Positions 20,665 to 31,464 are shown, numbered from the stretch's first letter. The stretch is 64,000 nt of DNA from Pseudomonas sp. MF4836 (GCF_002018875.1 NZ_MVOL01000003.1:310001-374000); one strand, 5' to 3'. Numbers and translations are program-made. Notes: generated from the letters alone by a model not told the origin.

Positions 20665-22158
20665 TCAGGTCGCTTGCGGGCGTTTGCGCTCCACGGGGCG
20701 CAGCAGCTCGGTGGGCGGTGTTTCGCAGCTGATCTTGCGCCCCAGCAGGGCTTCGATCGATGGCAGCTGATAGGAGTCGTCTTCACCGGCGAAGCTGATG
20801 GACACGCCGTTGGCCCCGGCCCGGCCGGTACGCCCGATGCGGTGCACGTAGTCGTCCGGTACTTCCGGCAGGGTGAAGTTGATCACGTGGCTGATGCCGT
20901 CGATGTGGATCCCGCGACCTGCCACATCGGTGGCCACCAGCACGCGGATCTTGCCTTCGCGGAAACCTTCCAGGGTCTTGATGCGCTTGTGCTGCGGTAC
21001 ATCGCCCGACAGTTGGGCGGCATTCACGCCATCACGTACCAGGCGTTCCTCGATGCGCCGGACTTCGTCCTTGCGGTTGGCGAAGACCATGACCCGCTCC
21101 CAACCGTTGTCGGTGACCAGGTTGTAGAGCAGTTTGTATTTGTCGGCGCCGGCCACGGCATAAATGTGCTGTTCGACGTTTTCGCTGGCCACGTTCTCGG
21201 ATTCGATCTCGACGATGGCCGGGTCGGTGGTCCATTGCTTGGCCAGGTTCATCACGTCTTCGGTGAAGGTCGCGGAGAACAGCAGGGTCTGACGTTCATT
21301 TTTCGGCGGAGTCTGGCGAATGATCTGCCGTACCTGGGGGATAAAGCCCATGTCGAGCATGCGGTCGGCTTCGTCCAGCACCATCACTTCGACCATGTCC
21401 AGGTGCACGTCGCCGCGCTGGTTGAAGTCCAGCAGGCGGCCCGGGGTGGCGACCAGGATGTCGCAGTGGCGGGCTTCGAGGTGCTTGAGCTGCTTGTCGA
21501 AGTCCATGCCGCCGACGAAAGTCATCACGTTCAGGCCGGTGTACTTGGTCAGGCTGGCGGCGTCCTTGGCGATCTGGACCACCAGTTCGCGGGTCGGCGC
21601 GATGATCAGTGCCCGTGGCTCGCCCATGTAGCGCTCTTTCGGCGGCGGGGTCTGCAACAGCTGGGTGATGATCGAGATCAGGAACGCGGCGGTCTTGCCG
21701 GTGCCGGTCTGGGCCCGGCCGATGGCGTCCTGGCCATTGATGGTGAAGCCCATGACCTGCGCCTGGATCGGCGTGCAGTAAGGAAAACCCAGGTCATGAA
21801 TGGCATGCATCAGTTCGGGGGCGAGCTTGAAGTCGTGGAAGCGGGTCTTGCCTTCCTGGGGCTCGACGACGAAATCTTCGAGTTTCCAGGTGCTGACGGC
21901 CGGCTTTGGCGCGCGCTCACGACGAGGTTGTTCGGCCTTGGGCTTTTCGCTGCGGGCGGGAGTCGATGGGGCTGCAACAGCAGGGGCGGCGGGTGTGGTC
22001 ACCGGCTCTTTTTGGCTTGCGGTAGCTGGCGCGGTCCGGCCCGATTGACGGCCTTCATGATGGCTGCTGGGGCTGGGGGAGGGGACGCTGGAGCTTGGCG
22101 CGAGCTGCTCAGCCTCGCTTTTACCGAAGATTTTCTTGAGTGCTTTGAGCACGGTCAT
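20665..22158 (-). CDS. rhlB: DEAD-box RNA helicase RhlB
   Basis: This 497-residue protein starts with a low-complexity Pro/Ser/Ala/Lys-rich region (residues about 12-100), probably disordered. The helicase core follows: [11 protein letters not shown], Walker A AQTGTGKT (149-156), DEAD (262-265), SAT (LLFSATF) and [10 protein letters not shown]. The position next to dauB matches the rhlB gene of PAO1 (PA3861). RhlB unwinds RNA and works with RNase E or PNPase in decay. A RhlE-type assignment cannot be excluded from motifs alone. It has its own strong terminator. Confidence 0.88.
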   Translation of the reverse strand: MTVLKALKKIFGKSEAEQLAPSSSVPSPSPSSHHEGRQSGRTAPATASQKEPVTTPAAPAVAAPSTPARSEKPKAEQPRRERAPKPAVSTWKLEDFVVEPQEGKTRFHDFKLAPELMHAIHDLGFPYCTPIQAQVMGFTINGQDAIGRAQTGTGKTAAFLISIITQLLQTPPPKERYMGEPRALIIAPTRELVVQIAKDAASLTKYTGLNVMTFVGGMDFDKQLKHLEARHCDILVATPGRLLDFNQRGDVHLDMVEVMVLDEADRMLDMGFIPQVRQIIRQTPPKNERQTLLFSATFTEDVMNLAKQWTTDPAIVEIESENVASENVEQHIYAVAGADKYKLLYNLVTDNGWERVMVFANRKDEVRRIEERLVRDGVNAAQLSGDVPQHKRIKTLEGFREGKIRVLVATDVAGRGIHIDGISHVINFTLPEVPDDYVHRIGRTGRAGANGVSISFAGEDDSYQLPSIEALLGRKISCETPPTELLRPVERKRPQAT

Positions 22159-22254
22159 CTCATCAATTGGTTAAGGAATGTACGCCGGGCAGTGTAATGC
22201 AAGAATCGGGCGCGGCGTAGTGTGTTGGGTCTCGGACTACAGGAAGTTTCGTTT

Positions 22255-23379
<1,125 letters not shown>

Positions 23380-24408
23380 ATGAAGATGTTGAAATCCACC
23401 CTGGCCGTCGTCACGGCAGCCGCGGTACTGGGTATGAGCGGCTTCGCGCAGGCGGGTGCGACCCTTGATGCAGTGCAGAAAAAAGGCTTTGTGCAATGCG
23501 GTGTGAGCGACGGTCTGCCGGGCTTCTCGGTACCGGACGCCACCGGCAAGATCCTGGGCATCGACGCTGACGTATGCCGGGCTGTTGCGGCCGCCGTGTT
23601 TGGCGACGCGACCAAGGTCAAATTCAGCCAGTTGAACGCCAAGGAGCGCTTCACCGCGCTGCAATCGGGCGAAATCGACGTGCTGTCGCGCAACACCACC
23701 TGGACCAGCTCCCGCGATTCGGGCATGGGCCTGGTGTTTGCCGGCGTGACTTACTACGACGGCATCGGCTTCCTGGTGAACAATAAGCTGGGCGTCAAAA
23801 GCGCCAAGGAACTGGACGGTGCAACCATCTGCATCCAAGCCGGTACCACTACCGAGCTGAACGTTTCCGACTACTTCCGTGGCAACGGCCTGAAATACAC
23901 CCCGATCACCTTCGACACTTCCGATGAAAGCGCCAAGTCGCTGGAATCCGGTCGTTGCGACGTGCTGACTTCCGACAAATCCCAGCTGTACGCACAACGC
24001 AGCAAGCTGGCGACCCCGACCGACTACGTCGTTCTGCCGGAAACCATTTCCAAGGAGCCCCTGGGCCCGGTCGTGCGTAAAGGCGACGAAGAATGGTTCA
24101 GCATCGTCAAATGGACCCTGTTCGCCATGCTCAATGCCGAAGAGGCCGGCGTGACTTCGAAAAACGTCGAAGCCGAAGCCAAGTCCACCAAGAACCCCGA
24201 TGTTGCACGTCTGCTGGGTGCGGACGGTGAATACGGCAAAGACCTGAAACTGCCGAAGGACTGGGTAGTACAGATCGTCAAGCAAGTAGGTAACTACGGT
24301 GAAGTGTTCGAGAAAAACCTCGGCAAGAGCACACCACTGGCCATCGACCGCGGCCTGAACGCGCTGTGGAACAACGGCGGCATCCAATACGCACCACCAG
24401 TGCGCTGA
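23380..24408 (+). CDS. aapJ: AapJ, periplasmic binding protein of the general L-amino acid ABC transporter
   Basis: This 342-residue protein has a signal peptide (MKMLKSTLAVVTAAAVLGMSG... ending FAQA). It has the AapJ-type binding domain: KGFVQCGVSDGLPGFS, GIDADVCRAVAAAVFGD, LSRNTTWTSSRDS and DVLTSDKSQLYAQRS. It captures many L-amino acids in the periplasm. It is the first gene of aapJQMP. A perfect 12-bp hairpin separates it from aapQ, a common arrangement that yields more binding protein than permease. Confidence 0.94.
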   Translation: MKMLKSTLAVVTAAAVLGMSGFAQAGATLDAVQKKGFVQCGVSDGLPGFSVPDATGKILGIDADVCRAVAAAVFGDATKVKFSQLNAKERFTALQSGEIDVLSRNTTWTSSRDSGMGLVFAGVTYYDGIGFLVNNKLGVKSAKELDGATICIQAGTTTELNVSDYFRGNGLKYTPITFDTSDESAKSLESGRCDVLTSDKSQLYAQRSKLATPTDYVVLPETISKEPLGPVVRKGDEEWFSIVKWTLFAMLNAEEAGVTSKNVEAEAKSTKNPDVARLLGADGEYGKDLKLPKDWVVQIVKQVGNYGEVFEKNLGKSTPLAIDRGLNALWNNGGIQYAPPVR

Positions 24409-24415
24409 TGGTTCT

Positions 24416-24444
24416 ATCACCCGGTGGGCCAACCACCGGGTGAT
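24416..24444 (+). terminator. Intra-operon hairpin between aapJ and aapQ
   Basis: ATCACCCGGTGG (24416-24427) and CCACCGGGTGAT (24433-24444) form a perfect 12-bp stem with a 5-base loop. It begins 8 bases past the aapJ stop. It lacks a T-run, so it may be a partial terminator or a 3' stabiliser of aapJ mRNA. Confidence 0.7.
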
Positions 24445-24473
24445 GTTCTGTTCCATTATTTCTGGGGCACTTC

Positions 24474-25655
24474 ATGCAAAATTCAATCGGCGCACCAAAG
24501 CAGAGGCTCAGTCTCAGCGATCCACGAGTGCGTGCGTGGTTATTCCAGATCATCACCATTGTGGCGGTGGTCTCGCTGGGCTGGTTTCTGTTCAACAACA
24601 CCCAAACCAACCTCCAGCACCGGGGCATTACCTCGGGTTTCGACTTTCTCGAGCGCAGCGCCGGCTTCGGCATCGCGCAGCATTTGATCGACTACACCGA
24701 ATCGGACAGCTATGCCCGGGTGTTCGTCATCGGCTTGCTCAATACCCTGCTGGTGACCTTTATCGGGGTGATCCTGGCGACCATTCTCGGCTTTATCGTC
24801 GGCGTGGCGCGTCTGTCGCAGAACTGGATCATCAGCAAGCTGGCCACGGTGTATGTGGAAGTATTCCGCAACATCCCGCCGTTGCTGCAGATTCTGTTCT
24901 GGTACTTCGCGGTGTTCCTGACCATGCCGGGGCCGCGCAACAGCCACAACTTCGGTGACACCTTCTTTGTCAGCAGCCGTGGCCTGAACATGCCGGCCGC
25001 TCAGGCGGCGGACGGGTTCTGGCCATTCGTGGTGAGCGTGGTACTGGCCATCGTCGCCATTGTGCTGATGTGCCGCTGGGCCAATAAGCGCTTCGAGGCC
25101 ACTGGCGTGCCGTTCCACAAGTTCTGGACCGGCCTGGCGTTGATCCTGGTGATCCCTGGGTTGTGCGCGCTGATCTTCGGCGCGCCGCTGCACTGGGAAT
25201 TGCCAAAGCTGCAAGGCTTCAACTTCGTCGGTGGCTGGGTGCTGATCCCGGAACTGCTGGCCCTGACCTTGGCCCTGACCGTCTACACCGCGGCGTTTAT
25301 CGCCGAGATCGTGCGTTCCGGGATCAAGTCGGTCAGCCATGGCCAGACCGAGGCGGCGCGCTCCCTGGGGCTGCGCAACGGCCCAACGCTGCGCAAGGTG
25401 ATCATTCCGCAAGCGCTGCGGGTGATCATTCCGCCGCTGACCAGCCAATACCTGAACCTGGCGAAGAACTCCTCGCTGGCAGCCGGTATCGGTTATCCGG
25501 AAATGGTCTCGTTGTTTGCCGGCACGGTGCTCAACCAGACCGGGCAGGCGATTGAAGTCATTGCCATCACCATGAGCGTGTACCTGGCGATCAGTATCAG
25601 CATTTCCCTGCTGATGAACTGGTACAACAAGCGCATTGCGCTGATCGAGCGGTGA
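24474..25655 (+). CDS. aapQ: AapQ, inner-membrane permease of the general amino acid ABC transporter
   Basis: This 393-residue protein has about eight membrane helices, starting VRAWLFQIITIVAVVSLGWFLF. It has the HisM-type permease region (VEVFRNIPPLLQILFWYF) and the EAA loop EAARSLGLRNGPTLRKVIIPQALR that docks the ATPase. A large insertion between the first helices of the permease domain is characteristic of AapQ. It forms a heterodimer with AapM. aapM follows after 10 bases. Confidence 0.95.
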   Translation: MQNSIGAPKQRLSLSDPRVRAWLFQIITIVAVVSLGWFLFNNTQTNLQHRGITSGFDFLERSAGFGIAQHLIDYTESDSYARVFVIGLLNTLLVTFIGVILATILGFIVGVARLSQNWIISKLATVYVEVFRNIPPLLQILFWYFAVFLTMPGPRNSHNFGDTFFVSSRGLNMPAAQAADGFWPFVVSVVLAIVAIVLMCRWANKRFEATGVPFHKFWTGLALILVIPGLCALIFGAPLHWELPKLQGFNFVGGWVLIPELLALTLALTVYTAAFIAEIVRSGIKSVSHGQTEAARSLGLRNGPTLRKVIIPQALRVIIPPLTSQYLNLAKNSSLAAGIGYPEMVSLFAGTVLNQTGQAIEVIAITMSVYLAISISISLLMNWYNKRIALIER

Positions 25656-25665
25656 GGAAACGCGC

Positions 25666-26763
25666 ATGACAACTCATACATTCAAACCTGACATGCCCCC
25701 TCCGAGCAGCAGCATCGGGGTGGTGGCGTGGATGCGCGCCAACATGTTCTCCAGCTGGCTCAATACCCTGCTGACCCTGTTTGCGTTCTACCTGATTTAC
25801 CTGGTGGTGCCGCCGATCCTGCATTGGGCGATTCTCGATGCCAACTGGGTCGGCACCACGCGTGCCGACTGCACCAAGGAGGGCGCCTGCTGGGTCTTCA
25901 TTCAGCAGCGCTTCGGCCAGTTCATGTACGGCTACTATCCGCAGGACCTGCGCTGGCGTGTGGACCTGACTGTGTGGCTGGCAGTGGTGGGCGTGGCGCC
26001 GCTGTTCGTCTCGCGCTTCCCGCGCAAGGCGATCTACGGCCTGAGCTTTCTGGTGCTGTACCCGATCGTTGCCTACTTCCTGCTGCATGGCGGCATCTTC
26101 GGCATGACCAACGTGGCAACCAGCCAATGGGGTGGCCTGATGCTGACCCTGGTCATCGCCACCGTCGGTATTGCCGGGGCCTTGCCGTTGGGCATCGTGC
26201 TGGCGCTGGGGCGGCGCTCGAACATGCCGGCGATTCGTGTGGTCTGCGTGACCTTCATCGAGTTCTGGCGTGGCGTACCGCTGATTACCGTGCTGTTCAT
26301 GTCGTCGGTGATGCTGCCGCTTTTCCTGCCTGAAGGCATGAACTTCGACAAACTGCTGCGGGCCTTGATCGGCGTGATCCTGTTCCAGTCGGCCTACGTG
26401 GCGGAAGTGGTACGGGGCGGTCTGCAAGCGATTCCCAAAGGTCAATACGAAGCGGCGGCGGCCATGGGCCTCGGGTACTGGCGCAGTATGGGCCTGGTGA
26501 TTCTGCCGCAAGCCCTGAAGCTGGTAATCCCCGGCATCGTCAACACCTTCATTGCCCTGTTCAAGGACACCAGCCTGGTGATCATCATCGGCCTGTTCGA
26601 CCTGCTCAACAGCGTCAAACAAGCCGCCGCCGACCCGAAATGGTTGGGCATGGCCACTGAAGGCTATGTGTTCGCGGCCCTGGTGTTCTGGATTTTCTGT
26701 TTTGGTATGTCCCGCTACTCCATGCATTTGGAACGTAAGCTGGACACTGGCCACAAGCGTTAG
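25666..26763 (+). CDS. aapM: AapM, inner-membrane permease of the general amino acid ABC transporter
   Basis: This 365-residue protein has several membrane helices, a [18 protein letters not shown] segment and the EAA loop [24 protein letters not shown]. It pairs with AapQ to form the channel. A two-Cys periplasmic loop ([12 protein letters not shown]) follows the first helix. It lies 10 bases after aapQ and 10 bases before aapP. Confidence 0.95.
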   Translation: MTTHTFKPDMPPPSSSIGVVAWMRANMFSSWLNTLLTLFAFYLIYLVVPPILHWAILDANWVGTTRADCTKEGACWVFIQQRFGQFMYGYYPQDLRWRVDLTVWLAVVGVAPLFVSRFPRKAIYGLSFLVLYPIVAYFLLHGGIFGMTNVATSQWGGLMLTLVIATVGIAGALPLGIVLALGRRSNMPAIRVVCVTFIEFWRGVPLITVLFMSSVMLPLFLPEGMNFDKLLRALIGVILFQSAYVAEVVRGGLQAIPKGQYEAAAAMGLGYWRSMGLVILPQALKLVIPGIVNTFIALFKDTSLVIIIGLFDLLNSVKQAAADPKWLGMATEGYVFAALVFWIFCFGMSRYSMHLERKLDTGHKR

Positions 26764-26773
26764 GAGTTTTTTC

Positions 26774-27538
26774 ATGAGTGAAGCGATCAAACAGCCTGTG
26801 AGCCCTGAAGGCATTATCCAGATGCAGGGCGTGAACAAGTGGTACGGCCAGTTCCACGTGTTGAAAGACATCAACCTCAACGTCAAACAGGGCGAGCGTA
26901 TCGTCCTGTGCGGGCCTTCGGGCTCGGGCAAGTCCACCACCATCCGCTGCCTCAACCGCCTGGAAGAACACCAGCAGGGCCGCATCGTGGTCGATGGCGT
27001 GGAGCTGACCAATGACCTCAAGCAGATCGAAGCGATCCGCCGTGAAGTGGGCATGGTGTTCCAGCACTTCAACCTGTTCCCGCACCTGACTATCCTGCAG
27101 AACTGCACCCTGGCGCCAATGTGGGTGCGCAAGATGCCCAAGCGCAAGGCCGAGGAAATTGCCATGCACTACCTGGAGCGCGTACGCATTCCAGAGCAGG
27201 CGCACAAATTCCCGGGGCAACTCTCCGGCGGTCAGCAGCAGCGTGTGGCGATTGCCCGCGCCTTGTGCATGAAACCGAAAATCATGCTGTTCGATGAACC
27301 GACTTCAGCCCTCGACCCCGAGATGGTGAAAGAGGTGCTGGACACCATGATCGGCCTCGCCGAAGACGGCATGACCATGCTCTGCGTGACCCACGAAATG
27401 GGCTTTGCCCGGACCGTGGCCAACCGGGTGATCTTCATGGACAAGGGCGAAATCGTCGAACAGGCCGCGCCGAACGACTTCTTCGACAATCCGCAAAACG
27501 ATCGCACCAAGCTGTTCCTGAGCCAGATCCTGCATTGA
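26774..27538 (+). CDS. aapP: AapP, ATPase of the general amino acid ABC transporter
   Basis: This 254-residue ABC protein has Walker A GPSGSGKS (47-54), the Q loop ([12 protein letters not shown]), the signature LSGGQQQRV near 150, Walker [14 protein letters not shown] and the switch His (VTHEM). It energises the AapQM permease. The ATG at 26774 follows TAGGAG. A strong terminator follows, so aapJQMP is a complete four-gene operon. Confidence 0.96.
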   Translation: MSEAIKQPVSPEGIIQMQGVNKWYGQFHVLKDINLNVKQGERIVLCGPSGSGKSTTIRCLNRLEEHQQGRIVVDGVELTNDLKQIEAIRREVGMVFQHFNLFPHLTILQNCTLAPMWVRKMPKRKAEEIAMHYLERVRIPEQAHKFPGQLSGGQQQRVAIARALCMKPKIMLFDEPTSALDPEMVKEVLDTMIGLAEDGMTMLCVTHEMGFARTVANRVIFMDKGEIVEQAAPNDFFDNPQNDRTKLFLSQILH

Positions 27539-27557
27539 TCGAGCCCGGTGTCTGACG

Positions 27558-27588
27558 ATAAACCCGGCCTGGCGCCGGGTTTATTTTT
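27558..27588 (+). terminator. Rho-independent terminator of aapJQMP
   Basis: ATAAACCCGGC (27558-27568) and GCCGGGTTTAT (27574-27584) form a perfect 11-bp stem with a 5-base loop, followed by TTTT. It can serve the convergent mqsRA operon as well. Confidence 0.92.
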
Positions 27589-27597
27589 GCCTGGGGT

Positions 27598-28080
27598 TCA
27601 ACTGGCGAGGGTGGTTTCGTGCGGCGGATGGCGTGCGAGCAGCAGTTGCTGCAGGTCGCCGGCCTCGCTCAGTTCGCGGGCATCGGCCAGCAGGTGAGGG
27701 TGGCGATCGAGCAGGCGCATCAGCATCAGCAGTGGCTGGGGCGGCGCGACTTCACCCCGTTCATAGCGGGAGAAGGCATTGTGTCCACCGCCGGAAAGCA
27801 GCTGCACGGCCTCCTTTTGCGAGAGGTGCAGTTTGCGGCGCATGCGTTTCATCTCGGCGGCGATCAATTGCCGGCAGTCCTCGATCAGTTGATCGCCGGC
27901 GGCGGCGTAGCGATCTGAACTGTCAGCGTCGAATTCGACTTCGGCACAGACCTGGCATTCCCAGCCTGCCAGGTCATGCACCGGGCGGGTCAGGTGCTTG
28001 TAGTCGATGATTTCGCTGCGATGGCTGAATGGCTTCATCTCATCGGGGGCGCCGCAACTCATGCATTGCTGTCGGTTCAT
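27598..28080 (-). CDS. mqsA: MqsA-like antitoxin/repressor (zinc-binding N-terminus, XRE helix-turn-helix)
   Basis: This 160-residue protein has an N-terminal zinc site with two CxxC pairs (QQCMSCG and WECQVCAE). The C-terminal XRE-type helix-turn-helix is LSQKEAVQLLSGGGHNAFSRYERGEVAPP. The architecture is that of MqsA, which neutralises the MqsR RNase with its N-terminus and represses the operon with its C-terminus. It overlaps mqsR by 4 bases. It is longer at the C-terminus than E. coli MqsA (131 residues), by roughly 25-30 residues of Leu-rich helix. Confidence 0.88.
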   Translation of the reverse strand: MNRQQCMSCGAPDEMKPFSHRSEIIDYKHLTRPVHDLAGWECQVCAEVEFDADSSDRYAAAGDQLIEDCRQLIAAEMKRMRRKLHLSQKEAVQLLSGGGHNAFSRYERGEVAPPQPLLMLMRLLDRHPHLLADARELSEAGDLQQLLLARHPPHETTLAS

Positions 28081-28388
28081 GTGTTTCTCTCCTTGAAAGA
28101 GATCACCGGGGCGCTACCGCCTGGGCGGTACGTCACTTTGATGTAGATCTCCAGGCCCTGGTGTGTTGCGTGGTAGACGTCCTGCCAGAGTTGATGGTCG
28201 GCGTAGCTGGTCATGGATTTGTCGAGCATGGCGGGCTTCAGGGTGCAGACGATGCGCTGCATGTGCCCAAGGCTCAGGCCGAGCCTTCGACCGCCCTCCA
28301 GGGCGGATCGGGTGAAGGCTCTGGCGCCGAGCCGCAAAACCTCGGCCTTGACCACTGACAGGTGGTAATGCGCTGTGTGCTTTTCCAT
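28077..28388 (-). CDS. mqsR: MqsR-like toxin (RelE-fold mRNA interferase)
   Basis: From the ATG at 28388 this 103-residue protein matches MqsR: MEKHTAHYHLSVVKAEVLR, LGLSLGHMQRIVCTLKPAMLDKSMTSY, HQLWQDVYHATHQG and YIKVTYR. Lys57, Gln69, Tyr82 and Lys99 align with the E. coli catalytic-site residues Lys56, Gln68, Tyr81 and Lys96. MqsR cuts mRNA at GCU sites in the absence of ribosomes. The toxin gene comes first, as in E. coli, and overlaps mqsA by 4 bases. The frame also runs to 28442 but that start would lie over the operator. Confidence 0.9.
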   Translation of the reverse strand: MEKHTAHYHLSVVKAEVLRLGARAFTRSALEGGRRLGLSLGHMQRIVCTLKPAMLDKSMTSYADHQLWQDVYHATHQGLEIYIKVTYRPGGSAPVISFKERNT

Positions 28389-28418
28389 AAGACACCTTGC
28401 ATTGCGTGATTGGAAATT

Positions 28419-28431
28419 ACCCTCAAAGGGT
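28419..28431 (-). promoter_or_regulatory. Candidate MqsA operator
   Basis: ACCCT-CAA-AGGGT is a perfect palindrome 31-43 bases before the mqsR ATG. E. coli MqsA binds AACCT-N3-AGGTT, the same spacing with one base changed in each arm. Confidence 0.6.
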
Positions 28432-28554
28432 TTTTTAAGCAATCGGATTTTTCCCAGATTGCCTGCTCCGTAACCCTAACCTTTTGCCTTCTCAGATGAA
28501 GCTGACTAACATGTCAGAAAATTCGTCCGATGATTGGATGAAAGGCTGAGGTTT

Positions 28555-29214
28555 ATGTCAGATATTTCCCCGTTGGTGAAACGCTCCCTGGTTGACCAGG
28601 CTTTGGAGCAACTGCGCCTGCGCATCAATCATGGCGCCTGGAGCGTTGGTCAGCGCTTGCCTACCGAGCCGGAACTGGCTGCCGAACTGGGCATCAGCCG
28701 CAATACCGTGCGTGAAGCCATGCGCGTGCTGGCGTTTTCCGGGCTGATCGAGATCCGCCAGGGCGATGGCAGTTACCTGCGTGCCCTGGCCGACCCTCTG
28801 GACACCCTCAAGGCGCTGTCCGGCTGCACCCAGGAGCAGGCTCGGGAGACGCGGCAGATTCTCGAGGTCGAGGCCATTGGCCTGGCCGCGCTGCGCCGCA
28901 CCGATGAGGACCTCAGGGCCCTGCGCGAAGCGCTCGCGGTCAGCGGTGCGCATTATCACGGCGACCTGGACAGTTACATCGCCTGCGACCTGGTGTTCCA
29001 CGGGTTGCTGGTGGATGCCGCGCACAACCCGACCCTGAGCGAGCTGTACCGCTACTTCTCCAGCGTGGTCGGTGCCCAGTTGCGCAAGACCCTGAATATT
29101 TCTCCACGGCGTCAGCAGGTTTTCGACCTGCATGTGCAACTGCTCGATGCGGTGGAACAGCGTGACCCGGAGCGGGCCAAAGCCCTTTCCCGGCAGTTGA
29201 TCAATGAACCTTGA
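28555..29214 (+). CDS. GntR-family (FadR subfamily) transcriptional regulator
   Basis: The 219-residue protein has an N-terminal GntR winged helix (PTEPELAAELGISRNTVREAMRVLAFSGLIEIRQGDGSYLRA, split across residues about 40-80). The all-helical FCD ligand domain follows (EVEAIGLAALRRTDEDLRAL, DLVFHGLLVDAAHNPTL). The start at 28555 follows GAGG; the upstream frame uses only a TTG. It overlaps or nearly abuts the MFS gene, so it probably controls that carrier. A near-palindrome TCCGATGATTGGA lies 13-25 bases before the ATG and could be its operator. The ligand is unknown. Confidence 0.88.
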   Translation: MSDISPLVKRSLVDQALEQLRLRINHGAWSVGQRLPTEPELAAELGISRNTVREAMRVLAFSGLIEIRQGDGSYLRALADPLDTLKALSGCTQEQARETRQILEVEAIGLAALRRTDEDLRALREALAVSGAHYHGDLDSYIACDLVFHGLLVDAAHNPTLSELYRYFSSVVGAQLRKTLNISPRRQQVFDLHVQLLDAVEQRDPERAKALSRQLINEP

Positions 29215-30520
29215 TACCGAGAAGCCCATGTCCAGTCACCAGGCCGACAACGCCACGCCATCCCCCAGCCGGCGTACGCCGGAACTTGAAGAACTGCTGA
29301 TCGACGCCGAGGCCGATGACGAGCAGGTCCAGCACAGCCACCCGGTGCTGCGCCGCCCTTGGCTGTTGTTGCTGGGCTTGATCCTGGTGGCGTTGAACCT
29401 GCGTCCGGCGCTGTCGAGCATGGCGCCGCTGCTCAGCGACGTTTCTAAAAGCCTCGGCCTGTCAGCGGCCCAGGCCGGGTTACTGACCACCTTGCCGGTG
29501 CTCTGCCTGGGCCTGTTCGCGCCCCTGGCACCGCTGCTGGCACGGCGTTTCGGCGCCGAGCGAGTGGTGTTGGGGATTCTGCTGACCCTGGCGGGCGGGA
29601 TTATCCTGCGCAGCAGCCTGGGCGAGTTCGGCCTGTTTGCCGGCAGCCTGCTGGCCGGCGCCAGCATCGGCGTGATCGGCGTCCTGTTGCCGGGCATCGT
29701 CAAGCGCGATTTTGCCAAGCACGCTGGCACCATGACCGGGGTCTACACCATGGCGCTGTGCCTGGGCGCGGCCATGGCGGCCGGGGCCACGGTGCCGCTC
29801 AGCCATCATTTCAGTGACAGCTGGGCCATGGGCCTGGGGTTCTGGGTGCTGCCGGCGCTGGTGGCGGCAGTGTTCTGGCTGCCCCAGGTCGGCAAGAAGC
29901 AGGGCGCACATCATGCGGCCTACCGCGTGCGCGGTCTGTTGCGGGACCCGCTGGCTTGGCAGGTGACCCTCTACATGGGCCTGCAATCATCCCTGGCCTA
30001 CATCGTTTTTGGCTGGTTGCCGTCGATTCTGATTGGTCGTGGCCTGACCCCGACCCAGGCTGGGCTGGTGTTGTCCGGTTCGGTGATCGTGCAACTGGCC
30101 AGCTCCCTGGCGGCGCCCTGGCTGGCGACCCGTGGCAAGGACCAGCGCCTGGCGATCGTGATTGTCATGCTGCTGACCCTGGGCGGCCTGTTCGGTTGCC
30201 TGTATGCGCCGATCGACGGGCTGTGGGGCTGGGCGATCCTGCTCGGGCTGGGGCAGGGCGGGACGTTCAGCCTGGCCCTGACCCTGATTGTGCTGCGTTC
30301 TCGCGACGCTCATGTGGCGGCCAACCTGTCGGGCATGGCCCAGGGCATCGGTTACACCCTGGCCTCGATGGGGCCATTCGCAGTCGGCCTGGTGCACGAC
30401 TGGACCGGCGGCTGGACGGCCCTGGGCTGGATCTTCGGGGTGATCGGCCTGGGGGCCATCGCTGCCGGCCTGGGTGCCGGCCGCTCGCTGTTTGTGCAGG
30501 TCGAAAGCGAAAAAATCTGA
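29204..30520 (+). CDS. MFS transporter of the CynX/NimT family
   Basis: This 438-residue protein has a hydrophilic N-terminus of about 50 residues followed by 12 predicted membrane helices. The helix-1 motif VALNLRPALSSMAPLL is typical of the CynX/NimT (cyanate/nitroimidazole-like) MFS branch. Another typical segment is GTFSLALTLIVLRSRD. The substrate cannot be inferred. The ATG at 29204 overlaps the GntR gene by 11 bases. An ATG at 29228, after GAGAAG, is an equally possible start. Confidence 0.87.
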   Translation: MNLDTEKPMSSHQADNATPSPSRRTPELEELLIDAEADDEQVQHSHPVLRRPWLLLLGLILVALNLRPALSSMAPLLSDVSKSLGLSAAQAGLLTTLPVLCLGLFAPLAPLLARRFGAERVVLGILLTLAGGIILRSSLGEFGLFAGSLLAGASIGVIGVLLPGIVKRDFAKHAGTMTGVYTMALCLGAAMAAGATVPLSHHFSDSWAMGLGFWVLPALVAAVFWLPQVGKKQGAHHAAYRVRGLLRDPLAWQVTLYMGLQSSLAYIVFGWLPSILIGRGLTPTQAGLVLSGSVIVQLASSLAAPWLATRGKDQRLAIVIVMLLTLGGLFGCLYAPIDGLWGWAILLGLGQGGTFSLALTLIVLRSRDAHVAANLSGMAQGIGYTLASMGPFAVGLVHDWTGGWTALGWIFGVIGLGAIAAGLGAGRSLFVQVESEKI

Positions 30521-30619
30521 CCCGCACCACTCTCGGTATTCCCGCCACGAATGCCGATAGTGTTCTGCGCCTGGGCAGATTATTGTGCGCATCATATTTT
30601 GATCGTTCGGAGCCAGCCC

Positions 30620-31090
30620 ATGAGTGATGCCCACAGCGCCTTGATTACCACCTTCTATCAAGCGTTCCAGCGCCTGGATGCCGAGGCCATGGCTGCCTGC
30701 TATACCGACGATGTGCTGTTCAGCGACCCGGCCTTCGGCGAGTTGCGCGGGCGCGATGCCGGCGACATGTGGCGCCTGCTCACGACCCGGGCCAAGGACT
30801 TTTCCCTGACGTTCGACAACGTCCGCGCCGATGAGCGCACCGGCGGCGCGCACTGGGTCGCGACTTACCTGTTCAGCCAGACCGGCAACATCGTGGTCAA
30901 CGATATCCAGGCGCGCTTCGTGTTTCGTGACGGCAAGATCTGCGAGCACCACGATCACTTCGACCTGTGGCGTTGGGCGCGGCAGGCGTTGGGCACCAAG
31001 GGCCTGCTGCTGGGCTGGACGCCGCTGGTCAAAAACGCAGTGCGCGGCCAGGCCCTGAAAGGCTTGAAGGCGTTCCAGGCCGGTCGTTGA
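30620..31090 (+). CDS. SnoaL-like / nuclear transport factor 2 fold protein
   Basis: This 156-residue protein has the NTF2-like cone fold pattern: ITTFYQAFQRLDAEAMAACYTDDVLFSDPAFGELRG, and later RFVFRDGKICEHHDHFDLWRWARQALG. Relatives are small isomerase-like or ligand-binding proteins, many of unknown role. The ATG at 30620 opens the first helix directly. It lies 99 bases after the MFS gene and may be separately transcribed. Confidence 0.8.
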   Translation: MSDAHSALITTFYQAFQRLDAEAMAACYTDDVLFSDPAFGELRGRDAGDMWRLLTTRAKDFSLTFDNVRADERTGGAHWVATYLFSQTGNIVVNDIQARFVFRDGKICEHHDHFDLWRWARQALGTKGLLLGWTPLVKNAVRGQALKGLKAFQAGR

Positions 31091-31143
31091 GGCGCGTCCT
31101 CTGCTAAGATCGCGGCTTGTTATCCACAAGCCCTGATCGTCAC

Positions 31144-31464
31144 GTGAGCACCCCCAGCCCAATCCCCTGCGCCGAACCCGAACCTGCCGCCGTGGCCAGC
31201 AAACCCTGGTTTGTGTACTTGGTCAGGGCGGCCAACGGTTCGTTGTACTGCGGCATCAGCGACGACCCGCACAAGCGTTTTGCCAAGCATCAGAGCGGCA
31301 AGGGCGCGCGCTTCTTCCTTTCCAGCCCGGCGGTGGCCCTGGTGTACACCGAAGTCTGCCGCGACAAGAGTGATGCGCTGCGCCAGGAGCGGCTGATCAA
31401 AAAGCTTCGAAAAAGCGCCAAGGAATGCCTGGTGGCCTCGGCCGGCCCGGGCTTATCACCCTGA
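31144..31464 (+). CDS. GIY-YIG nuclease-superfamily protein (UPF0213/YhbQ type)
   Basis: This 106-residue protein has the GIY-YIG core [36 protein letters not shown] (given in parts: YLVR, YCGIS, Arg of KRF) and the later Glu region RQERLIKKL. Stand-alone proteins of this size belong to the YhbQ group, with poorly known DNA-related roles. The GTG at 31144 was chosen; an in-frame TTG at 31117 is also possible. The N-terminal 25 residues are Pro-rich and probably flexible. Confidence 0.82.
   Translation: MSTPSPIPCAEPEPAAVASKPWFVYLVRAANGSLYCGISDDPHKRFAKHQSGKGARFFLSSPAVALVYTEVCRDKSDALRQERLIKKLRKSAKECLVASAGPGLSP

Noticed and set aside
28520..28545. GntR operator TCCGATGATTGGA before the GntR gene
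   Set aside because: The near-palindrome is plausible, but only one copy is seen and no sister site supports it, so it is mentioned only with the gene.
31120..31128. Perfect DnaA box TTATCCACA before the GIY-YIG gene
   Set aside because: A single 9-mer is expected by chance about once in this much DNA, and there is no second box, AT-rich unwinding region or replication gene beside it.
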